Below are positions 36,918-46,542 of a stretch of 64,000 bases of DNA, piece by piece. Each line of letters opens with the position of its first letter. The first letter of the stretch is position 1. The DNA lies in the NCBI RefSeq assembly GCF_022810405.1, contig NZ_JALGQE010000005.1, forward strand, positions 310,001-374,000. The letters run 5' to 3'. The notes beneath the pieces were generated by a model. The model did no database searches and was not told where the DNA came from. It worked only from the letters and a program-made list of their open reading frames with translations. This DNA is from Rhodococcus sp. ARC_M5 (GTDB lineage: Bacteria > Actinomycetota > Actinomycetes > Mycobacteriales > Mycobacteriaceae). A program made the translations under genes and the position numbers.

Positions 36918-37499
36918 ATGACTGAACGTGCCGATTCGGTGCCGGGGGGGCGCACGGATGCGGAACTTCTCGCTGCCCACGCGGCCGGGGAGCCGAACGC
37001 CTTCGCCACGCTGATCTACCGACACCACGAACATCTGTGGCTGACGGCCCGCCGCACCAGCTACACGCCGGAGGACGCCTCCGATGCTCTGCAGGAGGCG
37101 TTGCTCTCTGCGCACCGCACGGCCGGGTCGTTTCGCGCCGACGCCGCCGTCCGCAGCTGGTTGCACAAGATCGTCGTCAACGCGTGCCTCGACCGGATCC
37201 GCCGAAACAAGGCACGGCCCTCGGTTCCTCTGAGCGAGAACGAAAGTCACGAGCCGGTGTCGCCGAGGGACCGAATCTCGGAGACGGAGACGAGCATTCT
37301 CGTTCGACAGGCTCTGATGACCTTGCCGCCGGATCAGCGCGCGGCCGTCGTCATCGTGGACATGGAGGGCTACTCGGTGGCCGACGCTGCCGAATTGCTC
37401 GGCGTTCCCACCGGTACCGTCAAGAGTCGATGCGCCCGCGGCCGACTCAAACTGTCGACGCAGCTCGCCTACTTGAAAGACGCGGGGAACCGAATCTAG
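36918..37499 (+). CDS. sigM: ECF RNA polymerase sigma factor SigM
   Basis: 193 aa ECF sigma factor. Region 2 includes the DALQEALLSAHR segment that binds the -10 element and core polymerase; region 4 holds the helix-turn-helix YSVADAAELLGVPTGTVKSR. Position between murJ and an anti-sigma-like gene matches SigM of mycobacteria, which governs envelope and late-stage stress genes. Translation may be limited by the hairpin over its ribosome binding site. The anti-sigma candidate follows in the same direction after 59 bases. Confidence 0.93.
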   Translation: MTERADSVPGGRTDAELLAAHAAGEPNAFATLIYRHHEHLWLTARRTSYTPEDASDALQEALLSAHRTAGSFRADAAVRSWLHKIVVNACLDRIRRNKARPSVPLSENESHEPVSPRDRISETETSILVRQALMTLPPDQRAAVVIVDMEGYSVADAAELLGVPTGTVKSRCARGRLKLSTQLAYLKDAGNRI

Positions 37500-37558
37500 A
37501 CCCCTCGCGTCTATATCGTGTGAGAGAGAAAGCAGATTCGGCGAAGGGAGGCAGGAAC

Positions 37559-38290
37559 GTGTCGTCGAGCACCGACTCGCTACCCGATGCCCCGTTCTCG
37601 CCGGAGCTGCTGGCCGAGCTGCATGCGGACGCGCTTCCCGAGGACGTCAGCGAACGTCTGTGGCCGCTGGTTCGACTCGACGAGGAATCGATGCGCGTAC
37701 TTGCCGGTCTCGACGCGGTGTCGGCCCGACTGCACGAGATGGGCGAGGATCCGAACGGAACGTTGGCAATTCCGGCCGAGGTCGCTCGGCAGATCGATCG
37801 CACGATTCACACGGTCGAACAGTCGACGCCCCCGGTGGGCGTCGTCGTCCCACTCCGTCCGCGACGGCACCGTACGGTACTCCGAATCGCCGCTGCGGCA
37901 ACACTTCTCGCGGCCGGATCGCTCGCGGCCGTAACGGTCTGGCACACCCCCGAGGAACCCGAGTCGATCGCTGCCGACCCGTCACCGGGTCCGGATTCCG
38001 CTCTGGTTCTCGATTCCGCCGATCTCGATTCCGGTGTCGCATTCGGCATCATCGGCAAGCGCGATCCCGGCGCACTGGCCGATCCGGTCGATCTCGCGGC
38101 CTGTCTGCGGTCCAACGATGTGGATCCGGCCACCACCGTTCTGGGATCGAGTCAGGTACGGGTCGACGGCCGAGACGGCACTCTGCTGGTCCTCGCCGGA
38201 GCGCAGCCCGCACAGTTCATCGCCCTCGCCGTGGGCAACGAGTGTGGCGTGGCCAACCCCGATGTCCTGACGCGCCGCGATATCGGCTGA
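37559..38290 (+). CDS. Probable anti-SigM membrane protein (RsmA/Rv3912-like)
   Basis: 243 aa. The N-terminal 100 residues are soluble and helical, one transmembrane helix spans about 106-128, and the C-terminal part is outside the cell. This is the layout of membrane anti-sigma factors that hold an ECF sigma at the membrane. No zinc-type HxxxCxxC motif is present, as also expected for the RsmA type. The GTG at 37559 has GGGAGG upstream. The role is inferred mainly from position after sigM. Confidence 0.78.
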   Translation: MSSSTDSLPDAPFSPELLAELHADALPEDVSERLWPLVRLDEESMRVLAGLDAVSARLHEMGEDPNGTLAIPAEVARQIDRTIHTVEQSTPPVGVVVPLRPRRHRTVLRIAAAATLLAAGSLAAVTVWHTPEEPESIAADPSPGPDSALVLDSADLDSGVAFGIIGKRDPGALADPVDLAACLRSNDVDPATTVLGSSQVRVDGRDGTLLVLAGAQPAQFIALAVGNECGVANPDVLTRRDIG

Positions 38291-38415
38291 CACATCTCTC
38301 ACCGGGGAACAACTGCCTCTAGGGTGGTGTTGATCAGATGTACGTCGACCGTCGTGTGCACTGTGCACTCGGGTGTCGACGGCCGTACACGCCGCACAAG
38401 ATCGGAAGGTCTGCA

Positions 38416-39405
38416 TTGAGTACCCCCAAGGTTCACGATCTCATCATCGTCGGCTCCGGACCGGCCGGTTACACCGCAGGCGTCTACGCCGCACGCGCAG
38501 AACTGGAACCGATCCTGTTCGAGGGAACGCAGTTCGGCGGCGCGCTGATGACGACCACCGAGGTCGAGAACTTCCCCGGCTTCCGCGAGGGCATCATGGG
38601 CCCCGATCTGATGGAGCAGATGCGCGAGCAGGCCGGCCGATTCGGTGCCGACATCCGCACCGAGGACGTCGAGGAGCTGGACCTGACGGGTCCGATCAAG
38701 ACGGCCTCCGCAGGCGGTGAGACCTACCGCGCACGCGCGATCATTCTCGCCATGGGCGCAGCAGCTCGCTACCTGTCCATCCCGGGCGAGGAGAAGTTGC
38801 TCGGCCGCGGCGTCAGCGCCTGCGCCACCTGCGACGGATTCTTCTTCCGCGATCAGGACATCGCCGTCATCGGTGGTGGCGATTCCGCCATGGAGGAAGC
38901 GACCTTCCTCACCCGTTTCGCGCGCAGCGTCACCATCGTGCACCGCCGCAGCGAGTTCCGGGCGTCGCGCATCATGCTCGAGCGCGCCAAGAACAACGAC
39001 AAGATTCGCTTCCTCACCGACACCAAGGTGCTCGAGGTCCTCGGCGACACCAGCGTCACCGGGATTGCACTCGAGCACGCCGTGACCGGCGAGAAGACGA
39101 CCCTGGACGTGACCGGGATGTTCGTGGCGATCGGCCACGATCCCCGCAACGAACTGGTCAAGGGCCAGGTCGAGCTGGACGACGGCGGCTACGTCAAGGT
39201 CGCCTCGCCGTCCTCGGCCACCTCCATCGAGGGCGTGTTCGCTGCCGGCGACCTCGTCGACCACGTGTATCAGCAGGCCATCACCGCTGCGGGTACGGGT
39301 TGCACCGCCTCGATCGACGCCGAGCGCTGGTTGGCCGAGCAAGGCGACATCACCAGCAACACGCTCGAGCACGCCGACCAGCCGGTCGACGCCGTCAACG
39401 CCTGA
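38416..39405 (+). CDS. trxB: Thioredoxin reductase
   Basis: 329 aa flavoprotein that passes electrons from NADPH through FAD and a disulfide to thioredoxin. The FAD motif [10 protein letters not shown] is at the N-terminus, the redox pair is Cys136-A-T-Cys139, and the NADPH-binding [10 protein letters not shown] follows. The TTG at 38416 was chosen: GGAAGG lies six bases upstream and the protein then starts as in relatives ([13 protein letters not shown]). The ATG at 38338 would add 26 unrelated residues. Confidence 0.96.
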   Translation: MSTPKVHDLIIVGSGPAGYTAGVYAARAELEPILFEGTQFGGALMTTTEVENFPGFREGIMGPDLMEQMREQAGRFGADIRTEDVEELDLTGPIKTASAGGETYRARAIILAMGAAARYLSIPGEEKLLGRGVSACATCDGFFFRDQDIAVIGGGDSAMEEATFLTRFARSVTIVHRRSEFRASRIMLERAKNNDKIRFLTDTKVLEVLGDTSVTGIALEHAVTGEKTTLDVTGMFVAIGHDPRNELVKGQVELDDGGYVKVASPSSATSIEGVFAAGDLVDHVYQQAITAAGTGCTASIDAERWLAEQGDITSNTLEHADQPVDAVNA

Positions 39406-39439
39406 CCACCACCGAGTTTCACACATCGAGGAGATACAC

Positions 39440-39772
39440 ATGTCCGACGACAAGAGCACAGTCACCATCACCGACGCATCGTTCGTCGACGATGTGCTGA
39501 CCAGCGAAAAGCCCGTTCTGGTCGACTTCTGGGCCACCTGGTGCGGCCCGTGCAAGATGGTCGCTCCGGTCCTCGAGGAGATCGCGGCCGAGCACAAGGA
39601 CAAGCTCACCATCGCCAAGCTCGATATCGACGCCAACCCGCAGGCTGCGCGCGACTTCAAGGTCATGTCGATTCCGACGCTCATCCTCTTCCAGGGTGGC
39701 AAGCCGGTCAAGCAGATCGTCGGTGCCAAGGGCAAGGCCGCACTGCTCAAGGACCTCGAAGGCGTTATCTGA
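39440..39772 (+). CDS. trxA: Thioredoxin
   Basis: 110 aa classical thioredoxin with the WCGPC active site (Trp34, Cys35, Cys38) and the cis-Pro loop SIPTL. It reduces protein disulfides and is itself reduced by the adjacent TrxB; the genes are 34 bases apart and presumably cotranscribed. GAGGAG precedes the ATG. Confidence 0.97.
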   Translation: MSDDKSTVTITDASFVDDVLTSEKPVLVDFWATWCGPCKMVAPVLEEIAAEHKDKLTIAKLDIDANPQAARDFKVMSIPTLILFQGGKPVKQIVGAKGKAALLKDLEGVI

Positions 39773-39827
39773 CTCACCCTCGATTGGTGTGGATTGCCGA
39801 AGAAGCGCGTCTTTCTGCGACAATCAT

Positions 39828-39860
39828 CTGATGTGCCGATGCTTGGCGTCGGCACATCAG
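39828..39860 (+). terminator. Hairpin between trxA and cwlM
   Basis: CTGATGTGCCGA (39828-39839) and TCGGCACATCAG (39849-39860) form a perfect 12-bp stem with a nine-base loop. There is no T-run. It lies 56 bases after trxA and 50 before cwlM, so it could end the trx transcript or shape the cwlM leader. Confidence 0.5.
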
Positions 39861-39909
39861 TGCACCGAACCGCGGTAGCCGTCAGGACGATCGAGAGGGT
39901 CTTTCCAGC

Positions 39910-41103
39910 ATGCAGGAGCTCAGTCACGGCGATTCCGGACCCGCCGTCGCCGAGGTCCGCGGCACTCTCTCGGCTCTCGGTTTCCTCCACGAGGCCGTGG
40001 TCCCGCCCGGCCCGATGGACGACGGCCACTGGACGGCTCCGGGCTCCGTGTTCGACCGAGCTCTCGACGGTGCTGTTCGCGCCTTCCAGCAACACCGCGG
40101 CCTCCTGGTCGACGGCGTCGTCGGCCCGGCTACCTACCGCGCGCTGAAAGAAGCGTCGTACCGCCTCGGCGCGCGAACCCTCATCTACCAGTTGTCTGCT
40201 CCGCTGTACGGCGATGATGTCGCCTCTCTGCAGACGCGATTGCAGGATCTCGGTTTCTACAGCGAGCGCGTCGACGGCTTCTTCGGTCCTCGTACGCACG
40301 AGGGCCTGTCCTCGTTCCAGCGTGAGATCGGCTTGTCGCCTGACGGCATCTGTGGGCCCGCCACCCTGCGTTCGCTCGATCTTCTCGGCACGCGGGTCAC
40401 GGGCGGCTCCCCGCACGCCATGAGCGAGGAAGAACTCGTCCGCAAGTCCGGACCACAGCTGACCGGCAAGCGCATCGTCATCGATCCCGATCTGGGTGGA
40501 GCCGACACCGGCCGTATCGTCGACGGTCCGCTGGGCCGAGTGTCGGAGTCGGAGATTCTGTGGGACCTGGCCAGTCGCCTCGAAGGCCGCATGGCTGCGA
40601 CCGGAATGGAGACCTTCCTTTCTCGTGCGCGCGGCACCAATCCTTCTGTCGCCGATCGCGCGGAGACGGCCAACGCCTGGGGCGCCGATCTGATGATCTC
40701 GTTGCGATGCGCGTCGAGCACCAGTCCGGTGGCCAACGGCGTCGCAAGTTTCCACTTCGGCAATTCGCACGGTTCGACGTCCATGATCGGCCAGGTACTG
40801 ACCAGTTATGTGCAGCGTGAAATCGTAGCTCGCACACCGCTTCTCGATTGCCGCAGCCACGGCCGGACGTGGGATCTGTTGCGGCTGACCAACATGCCGA
40901 CCATACAGATCGACCTCGGCTACCTCACCAACGAATCCGACGTCGATGTTCTCAGCGACCCTCGGTACCGCGACATCATCGCCGAGGCAATTCTGATCGC
41001 CGTGAAGCGGCTGTACCTGCTGGGTCAGGACGATCAGCCGACCGGAACGTTCACGTTCGCCGAACTTCTGGCCGAAGAGCTCGCCGCAGCCGATCGTCCC
41101 TGA
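39910..41103 (+). CDS. cwlM: CwlM-like amidase-fold regulator of peptidoglycan synthesis (catalytic residues lost)
   Basis: 397 aa without a signal peptide. Two peptidoglycan-binding-type helical repeats (about 1-70 and 85-160) precede an amidase_3 domain (185-380). The usual zinc residues are replaced: Leu195 instead of His in the DPGHGG-type motif (here DPDLGG), Arg266 instead of the second His (SLRCAS), and Asp335 instead of the catalytic Glu (QIDLGY). It is therefore unlikely to cut peptidoglycan. This agrees with M. tuberculosis CwlM, a cytoplasmic PknB substrate that activates MurA. Order after trxB-trxA is conserved. Confidence 0.93.
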   Translation: MQELSHGDSGPAVAEVRGTLSALGFLHEAVVPPGPMDDGHWTAPGSVFDRALDGAVRAFQQHRGLLVDGVVGPATYRALKEASYRLGARTLIYQLSAPLYGDDVASLQTRLQDLGFYSERVDGFFGPRTHEGLSSFQREIGLSPDGICGPATLRSLDLLGTRVTGGSPHAMSEEELVRKSGPQLTGKRIVIDPDLGGADTGRIVDGPLGRVSESEILWDLASRLEGRMAATGMETFLSRARGTNPSVADRAETANAWGADLMISLRCASSTSPVANGVASFHFGNSHGSTSMIGQVLTSYVQREIVARTPLLDCRSHGRTWDLLRLTNMPTIQIDLGYLTNESDVDVLSDPRYRDIIAEAILIAVKRLYLLGQDDQPTGTFTFAELLAEELAAADRP

Positions 41104-41137
41104 CCTCGACCCGGTCGACGCGTACGACCGAGTTCTG

Positions 41138-41809
41138 TCAGCGCGCTCCGACCGTCGACTTCTGCTCGATGTCGACGACGGAGATACTGGCTGCGATCAG
41201 CAGTTGTTCGAGCGCCGATTCGACGTCCTGCTTCCATCCGTGATCGCGATCGAGCTCCAGCCTCAGTCTCGGGAATCTGTGATGGGGAGCGATCACCTCG
41301 AAGCCGACCTTCTCGAGGAAGTCCGCTTCGATCATGCACGTCGAAGCCGAACACGTCAGCTGTGCGGTGGCGTTCGGAACCACCGACGCAGCATCGTCGG
41401 CGTTGCGCCGAATACCGAACGCCTCGAGTGCTCGGACTCCACGATTGACGAGATCACCGACCACTGCCTGAATCAACGTGGCCGAGTGTAGGTCGGCGTC
41501 GTCCGGTGAATCGATCCTCAGTTGGGTCAACAGAACGGCGTCGTGGCTGACCGGAGATGTCGGGAACGTCGTTGCGCGAGGGACTGCGCGGGGTGGGCAG
41601 TAGAGGGCGCATCCGATCGTGGTGCCGTCGACGGACAGCAACTGCCCACACGACCCCCATTCGAGCATGATGGTCGACAGCCACACTTCGTTCTCGAATT
41701 CGAGGTCGACCGAGGAACTCTCCGACGCGGGATCGAGAACCCAGAAGCTGCACCGCCGCGAATGCGTCGGCAAGTGCTCGAACGAACCGAGCGTCACTCC
41801 GGTCACCAT
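41138..41809 (-). CDS. GNAT-like acetyltransferase (Rv3916c-like)
   Basis: 223 aa. The central part resembles a GNAT fold: strands around LSTIMLEWGSCGQLLSVDG, then LHSATLIQAVVGDLVNRGVRALEAFG as a helix-strand unit, and a FLEKVGFEVIAPHHRFPRLRLEL segment that is typical of GNAT C-terminal halves. The acetyl-CoA loop is weak. By position it matches Rv3916c. The ATG at 41809 was chosen; GTGs at 41818 and 41821 are possible. Substrate unknown. Confidence 0.75.
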   Translation of the reverse strand: MVTGVTLGSFEHLPTHSRRCSFWVLDPASESSSVDLEFENEVWLSTIMLEWGSCGQLLSVDGTTIGCALYCPPRAVPRATTFPTSPVSHDAVLLTQLRIDSPDDADLHSATLIQAVVGDLVNRGVRALEAFGIRRNADDAASVVPNATAQLTCSASTCMIEADFLEKVGFEVIAPHHRFPRLRLELDRDHGWKQDVESALEQLLIAASISVVDIEQKSTVGAR

Positions 41810-41899
41810 CGCCGACACCACTTACCTCAGCCTTCGTGCTCTCGTTCTCCGCGAGAATTCTCGATCGGAGCCGATCCGCTCCTCGACCAGGATGTCACA

Positions 41900-41927
41900 C
41901 GGGTCGTTCCGCAGGCTACAGTCCTGC
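41900..41927 (+). repeat. Dispersed 28-bp repeat, copy 3 (diverged)
   Basis: This shares the first 17 bases exactly with the copies at 23383 and 23417 and differs at a few later positions. Here the unit contains a small palindrome, CGCAGG-N7-CCTGCG, typical of REP-like elements. It lies in the 273-bp gap between parB and the GNAT gene. Confidence 0.6.
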
Positions 41928-42032
41928 GATGCGATCACCTGTCCCGTCGGGTGGAGCCGATCATTCAAATGTGTTGCATCACAATATTTTTCGGTCGAAT
42001 TGCGAGTTTTCGGGACTGTCTTCGACCGAGCT

Positions 42033-42047
42033 ACGTCACAGTGACGT
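42033..42047. repeat. 15-bp palindrome downstream of parB
   Basis: ACGTCACAGTGACGT is a perfect odd-centred palindrome 35 bases after the parB stop. Its 13-bp core recurs at 46356-46368. It may be a protein-binding site or part of a transcript end. Confidence 0.4.
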
Positions 42048-42082
42048 TTCGACCGCGTATGTCTGGTCCTGAAAATTCGCGG

Positions 42083-43159
42083 CTACTTTTTCTTCTGAGC
42101 TTCCATCATCTCGACGATCCTCTGAAGGTCGTCGACCGACCCGAACTCGACCACGATCTTGCCTTTTCGCTTGCCGAGACTGACCGTCACGCGGGTGTCG
42201 AACGAATCCGAGAGCCGATCTGCGACGTCTTGAAGGCCCGGCATCTGGATCGGCTTGCGCCGGGGCGCCGGTTCCGGGCTCGTACCGTCCTCGCGATTGG
42301 CGAGTGTGACGGCCTCTTCGGTGGCACGAACGGACAGGCCCTCGGCGACGATGCGCGCCGCCAACGACTCCTGCGCATCCGAACCCGCGTCGAGCGAGAG
42401 CAATGCGCGGGCATGTCCGGCCGACAGAACCCCTGCCGCGACTCGTCGCTGAACGGGAATCGGCAGCTTCAACAGACGGATCATGTTGGTGACGACCGGA
42501 CGTGATCGCCCGATTTTCGCAGCGAGTTCCTCGTGTGTGACGTCGAATTCTTCGAGCAACTGTTGGTACGCGGCCGCTTCTTCGAGCGGATTGAGCTGCA
42601 CTCGATGGATGTTCTCGAGCAGTGCGTCCCGCAACATCGCGTCGTCTGCAGTCTCCCGAACGATCGCCGGGATCGTTTCGAGGCCGGCTTCTTGGCTTGC
42701 ACGCCATCGGCGCTCGCCCATGACGAGCTGATATTTCGCGTCTCCGGCAGCAGCGGAACCCGACACGAGACGGACGACGATGGGCTGCATGAGCCCGAAT
42801 TCGCGGATCGAGTGAACCAGTTCGGCGAGCGATTCGTCGTCGAAGACGTGTCTCGGCTGCTTCGGGTTCGCCTCGATTCGATCCGGTGAGATCTCGCGAT
42901 AGACGGCACCGACGGGGGAGAGGTCGTCGCCATTGAGCACCGGCGGGGTGGGTGTAGGTGCTGTCGCGACCTCGGTGAGGTCCTCTGCCGGAGCGGTTCG
43001 CTTCGGCTTGGTGGATGTATCCGGACGGTCTGGGGCGTTTCGGTCCGCGCCGATTATCACGTCTGCCGCAGCGCTGCCGAGGCGTGGCCCGGCATCGGGT
43101 CCGGTGGGGATCAGTGAGGCCAGGCCGCGACCCAGACCACCCTTACGTGTTTGACTCAT
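42083..43159 (-). CDS. parB: Chromosome partitioning protein ParB
   Basis: 358 aa CTP-dependent clamp that loads at parS and organises the origin. The N-terminus ([13 protein letters not shown]) is the ParA-stimulating segment. The CTP-binding GERRWRA motif and the helix-turn-helix ([10 protein letters not shown] region) follow, and the C-terminal dimerisation part ends in Lys. The gene lies four bases after parA and is cotranscribed with it. Six parS sites lie upstream in the same region. Confidence 0.98.
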   Translation of the reverse strand: MSQTRKGGLGRGLASLIPTGPDAGPRLGSAAADVIIGADRNAPDRPDTSTKPKRTAPAEDLTEVATAPTPTPPVLNGDDLSPVGAVYREISPDRIEANPKQPRHVFDDESLAELVHSIREFGLMQPIVVRLVSGSAAAGDAKYQLVMGERRWRASQEAGLETIPAIVRETADDAMLRDALLENIHRVQLNPLEEAAAYQQLLEEFDVTHEELAAKIGRSRPVVTNMIRLLKLPIPVQRRVAAGVLSAGHARALLSLDAGSDAQESLAARIVAEGLSVRATEEAVTLANREDGTSPEPAPRRKPIQMPGLQDVADRLSDSFDTRVTVSLGKRKGKIVVEFGSVDDLQRIVEMMEAQKKK

Positions 43160-43163
43160 CTGG

Positions 43164-44174
43164 CTACTTCTTTCGTGCTTCGTCGATGCCGGCCGAACGT
43201 GCAGCGAGCTCTCGTCCGGCGTCCAGGTAGCTCATCGCACCGCGTGAACCGGGGTCGTAGTCGAGCACCGTCATTCCGTATCCGGGTGCCTCCGAGACCT
43301 TCACACTCCGAGGAATGACGGCGCGTAGGACGGCGTCCCCGAAGTGCTTGCGTACCTCTTCCGCGACCTGGTCTGCCAACTTCGTGCGCCCGTCGTACAT
43401 CGTCAGGATCACCGTGGAGACGTGCAGTTCGGGATTGAGATGAGACTGCACCAGTTCGATATTGCGGAGGAGCTGACCGACGCCTTCGAGCGCGTAGTAC
43501 TCGCACTGAATAGGGATGAGAACCTCGGTCGCAGCCACGAGCGCGTTGACGGTCAACAGACCGAGCGACGGGGGGCAGTCGATCAGGATGAAGTCGGCGT
43601 CGATCCCGGCGAGCTCCTCCACCGACAGCGCCGTCTTGAGACGGCCTTCGCGAGCGACCATCGACACCAGTTCGATCTCGGCTCCGGCGAGGTCGATGGT
43701 TGCTGGAATGCAGAACAACCTCTCGCTGTGCGGACTCTGCTGAACCGCGTCTTTCGCGCTCACCTCACCGATGAGCACCTCGTAGCTCGACGGCACACCC
43801 GAATGATGCTCGACGCCCAAAGCGGTGCTGGCGTTGCCCTGAGGGTCGAGATCGACCACCAGCACGGTCAGTCCCTGCAGCGCGAGTGCGGCAGCCAGAT
43901 TCACAGCGGTAGTGGTCTTACCGACACCGCCTTTCTGATTGGCGATCGTCAGCATGCGTCGCTTCGCCGGCTTCGGAAGGGACACCGATCCCGGATGCAG
44001 AACCTGGCTGGCTCGATGCGCGGCCGCACCGATCGGAGTGTCGTTCGGTGAGATCGCGTTCGTGTACTCGAACCCGGAGCCGGTCTTCACTCCCGACTCC
44101 CTGCCCGAACTACTCGACGCGTTTTTCTTGGACGCTGTTTCACGTGAAACAGCGGGATCGGACCCACCCGACAT
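43164..44174 (-). CDS. parA: Chromosome partitioning ATPase ParA
   Basis: 336 aa Walker-type ATPase that moves ParB-parS complexes apart. The deviant Walker A is KGGVGKTT (Lys81 to Thr88). A 73-residue N-terminal extension precedes it, as in mycobacteria. Codons 8-14 (AVSRETA) are dictated by an embedded parS site. It sits between rsmG and parB on the minus strand. Confidence 0.97.
   Translation of the reverse strand: MSGGSDPAVSRETASKKNASSSSGRESGVKTGSGFEYTNAISPNDTPIGAAAHRASQVLHPGSVSLPKPAKRRMLTIANQKGGVGKTTTAVNLAAALALQGLTVLVVDLDPQGNASTALGVEHHSGVPSSYEVLIGEVSAKDAVQQSPHSERLFCIPATIDLAGAEIELVSMVAREGRLKTALSVEELAGIDADFILIDCPPSLGLLTVNALVAATEVLIPIQCEYYALEGVGQLLRNIELVQSHLNPELHVSTVILTMYDGRTKLADQVAEEVRKHFGDAVLRAVIPRSVKVSEAPGYGMTVLDYDPGSRGAMSYLDAGRELAARSAGIDEARKK
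44136..44151. promoter_or_regulatory. parS site 1 (inside parA)
   Basis: TGTTTCACGTGAAACA, the perfect 16-bp parS palindrome, lies within the first codons of parA. Confidence 0.95.
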
Positions 44175-44264
44175 ATGTGCTCCTTAGTGCGGAACTGACT
44201 GTGTTCAATACGTTCGCTACGTTCGATCGGATCGAGCGCGGGACTTGCGAGCCCACAATCGACA

Positions 44265-44942
44265 TCAGTGACGACTCAGTCTCCGCGGCTCACGCACCGC
44301 TCTGACCACGATGGTGGGGGTGGGCAACAGACCCACTCCGCACTCCACTACCTCCAGCTTGCCAGCACCCATCCGAGTGAGGGAAGTCCGGTCACGTTCG
44401 ATCTCTTCCGCAGCGCTCGACCCCTTCAGAGCGAGCATCCGGCCACGCTCGTGAACCAGGGGGAGCGACCACTTCGCAAGCTTCTCGAGCGGGGCAACGG
44501 CCCTCGACGTCACCACGTCGGCACCGCCTGCTTCCTTCTTGACGCCGGGCTGTTCTGCTCGTCCGCGTACGACCAAGATGTTCAGGTCCAGTTCGTCGAT
44601 GAACTCCGCAAGATAGACGGTGCGTCGTAGAAGCGGTTCGACAAGTGTCACGCGGAGATCAGGGCGGGCGATTGCCAACGGAATGCCAGGCAGTCCGGCG
44701 CCGCTCCCAACATCGACGACGGTCTCGCCTTCGTCGATCAGCTCTCCGATCGCGGCGCAATTGAGGATGTGTCGCTCCCACAACCGCGGGACTTCTCGCG
44801 GTCCGATGAGGCCACGCTCCACGCCCGCCGTCGCCAGCGAGTCGTGATATCGCTGTGCCATCTCGAGACGATCACCGAAGATCTGCTCTGCGACGGCCAT
44901 CAACCGGGTGCTGTCCACGCCTTCTTGTTCCACGTGAAACAT
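44265..44942 (-). CDS. rsmG: 16S rRNA m7G527 methyltransferase RsmG
   Basis: 225 aa SAM-dependent enzyme that methylates G527 of 16S rRNA; loss of it gives low-level streptomycin resistance in many bacteria. The SAM motif is [16 protein letters not shown], preceded by LWERHILNC. The ATG at 44942 gives the usual MFHVEQ start produced by the overlapping parS site; a GTG at 44960 would add six residues. It leads the rsmG-parA-parB operon. Confidence 0.96.
   Translation of the reverse strand: MFHVEQEGVDSTRLMAVAEQIFGDRLEMAQRYHDSLATAGVERGLIGPREVPRLWERHILNCAAIGELIDEGETVVDVGSGAGLPGIPLAIARPDLRVTLVEPLLRRTVYLAEFIDELDLNILVVRGRAEQPGVKKEAGGADVVTSRAVAPLEKLAKWSLPLVHERGRMLALKGSSAAEEIERDRTSLTRMGAGKLEVVECGVGLLPTPTIVVRAVREPRRLSRH
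44926..44941. promoter_or_regulatory. parS site 2 (rsmG start)
   Basis: TGTTCCACGTGAAACA, one mismatch from the consensus, overlaps the rsmG start codon. Confidence 0.85.
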
Positions 44943-45205
44943 CTTCCCGTGCCTGGGCACCGAACGCCAAACGATAGCGACACAACTCCTCGAAACGGCG
45001 CTTCCAGGTCACATTCGTCGAACATGGATGCGACGCGTAACCGTGTGCACGGAGAAGTCCGCCGTCCGATGAAGACATGTCGGCCGTCCGGCGCGACACC
45101 CCAGAATCATCCACTCACAACACAGCGAGCCGCGCGGCAAGGCGTCGCTCGGATCGCTCCCGTCGTACCCCAGAAGCAGTCCCGCTCCAACGGACACTGC
45201 TGCCA

Positions 45206-45221
45206 TGTTTCACGTGAAACT
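45206..45221. promoter_or_regulatory. parS site 3
   Basis: TGTTTCACGTGAAACT, one base from the perfect palindrome, intergenic. Confidence 0.9.
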
Positions 45222-45433
45222 GCAGCGGCGATGGAAGACGCCATCAGGCGGTCGTTGTCGCTCGATCAACTCGATCCATGCGCCGACCCCCGGGAGACGT
45301 AGCCCGCACAATCAGTCCGTGACGTCCGTCCCTCCGTGCCTCGACGTTGAAGCAATCCGGTCACGAACGCATCCGTGATCGACGCGTGTCGGTAGGGATC
45401 TCTGGCGGTACTCGATGATGCCGAGTCATTCGA

Positions 45434-45449
45434 TGTTTCACGTGAAACT
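45434..45449. promoter_or_regulatory. parS site 4
   Basis: TGTTTCACGTGAAACT, intergenic, 228 bp from site 3. Confidence 0.9.
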
Positions 45450-46131
45450 CAACCAGCGGAGACCGGAGGGGGTCCGTGAAGCGTCAGCGTGCAACATCCT
45501 CTTGCGGACCCAGATGCCCGCCCTCCAGTCGGTGGTCGATTCTCCGTATTGCCACGGGCAGCCCAGGACGGGGCGCGGGACCGACGTCGCGTCCGCACAT
45601 GTCGGACCACCCTCCTTCGGTACGACGGGATACGCCTCTCACACGCAGAGGGAGTCCGCGGCGCCGTCGTTCCATCGATCACGTCGAACACCGAACGGTA
45701 GCTATACGAGTTCCTCGAATCCACGTCGGTCGTACACCGATCCAGCGACGTGTGCCGGATCCATTCCGCGATTCGAGATGGGTGGGTACCGCTCACCCAC
45801 AACCGCGTAGCAGGCGCAGCCGACTACGGCCGCGACAGACGGCGGGAAGCCACAACGAGTCCAGCGTCCGAGTAGCTCGGCCGACCGTGTGCGTCTGTTG
45901 GAAGAGAACTGTCAGTAGTCATCGGGCTGCGCTCGTCATCGTTCGTGAGCCCTCGGATCCACACCGCTGATGCCCGAGGGTTGTCCTTTCTCGAGGGCGA
46001 CGCTGTTCGGTCCGTGCCGCCGGACCACGACACTCGGCCACACCGCTTGATCGATGGCATAACGATTCCGACTCCGCACGGCCGCCCCATCGCCGGGGGA
46101 GTGTTCGATCATCGTCCGGTCTGCCCTCCGA

Positions 46132-46147
46132 TGTTTCACGTGAAACT
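46132..46147. promoter_or_regulatory. parS site 5
   Basis: TGTTTCACGTGAAACT, intergenic. Confidence 0.9.
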
Positions 46148-46292
46148 GCGACGGATGGATCCGACCTCGATATGCCGGCATCGTAGACATGGCTCTCCGA
46201 GTACATGCAGGGCACAGATCTCGACGACAGCGGAGCGAAGTGCTCGGATCAGCTGACGGCATCTGCGATCGTCGGTAGAGCGTAGACACCGT

Positions 46293-46308
46293 CGTTTCAC
46301 GTGAAACA
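46293..46308. promoter_or_regulatory. parS site 6
   Basis: CGTTTCACGTGAAACA, one base from consensus, 161 bp from site 5. Confidence 0.9.
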
Positions 46309-46355
46309 ATCATTAACAAACCGGGCCAAGCGCACTCGATGCCCGTCGCACACGC

Positions 46356-46368
46356 CGTCACAGTGACG
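46356..46368. repeat. 13-bp palindrome shared with 42034-42046
   Basis: CGTCACAGTGACG is a perfect palindrome identical to the core of the one after parB. It lies between parS site 6 and the jag terminator. Confidence 0.4.
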
Positions 46369-46499
46369 AAAGCGCTGCGTCTCCCTGGATCTTACGAAAC
46401 CGACGAGAAAATCGATCTCCGAGCATGCCCGCCGAGTATGCAGACAGCTAATTACATTGATGACATTCACCATCCGATCGACACCATCCGGATACGACA

Positions 46500-46525
46500 A
46501 TGGCCCCCACCGAAGTGGGGGCCAT
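46500..46525 (-). terminator. Terminator of the rpmH-rnpA-yidD-yidC-jag operon
   Basis: A perfect 11-bp stem (46500-46510 with 46515-46525) closes a four-base loop that reads UUCG on the minus-strand RNA with a C-G closing pair, an extra-stable tetraloop. It lies 17 bases after the jag stop. Confidence 0.85.
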
Positions 46526-46542
46526 AGAATCGAAAAGCTCGG

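Larger units (their letters stand above)
44943..46499. other. Gene-poor parS region between rsmG and jag operons
   Basis: About 1.56 kb without a credible gene. Reading frames here are short, overlap on both strands and resemble no family; several begin only because parS contains an in-frame ATG. Base composition looks less GC-rich than the flanking genes. It contains four parS sites (45206, 45434, 46132, 46293) and a CGTCACAGTGACG palindrome. It probably serves as the ParB loading zone and contains the rsmG promoter, which I cannot place. Confidence 0.7.

Noticed and set aside
38338..38415. Start of trxB at ATG 38338
   Set aside because: It adds 26 residues foreign to thioredoxin reductases; TTG 38416 has a good ribosome binding site.
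45415..45970. Plus-strand frames of 131 and 164 codons in the parS gap
   Set aside because: They overlap in different frames, have no recognisable domain, and the first carries the peptide MFHVKL only because parS encodes it.
45919..46361. Minus-strand frames of 98 and 141 codons in the parS gap
   Set aside because: They overlap each other and the opposite frames, with atypical composition and no family similarity.
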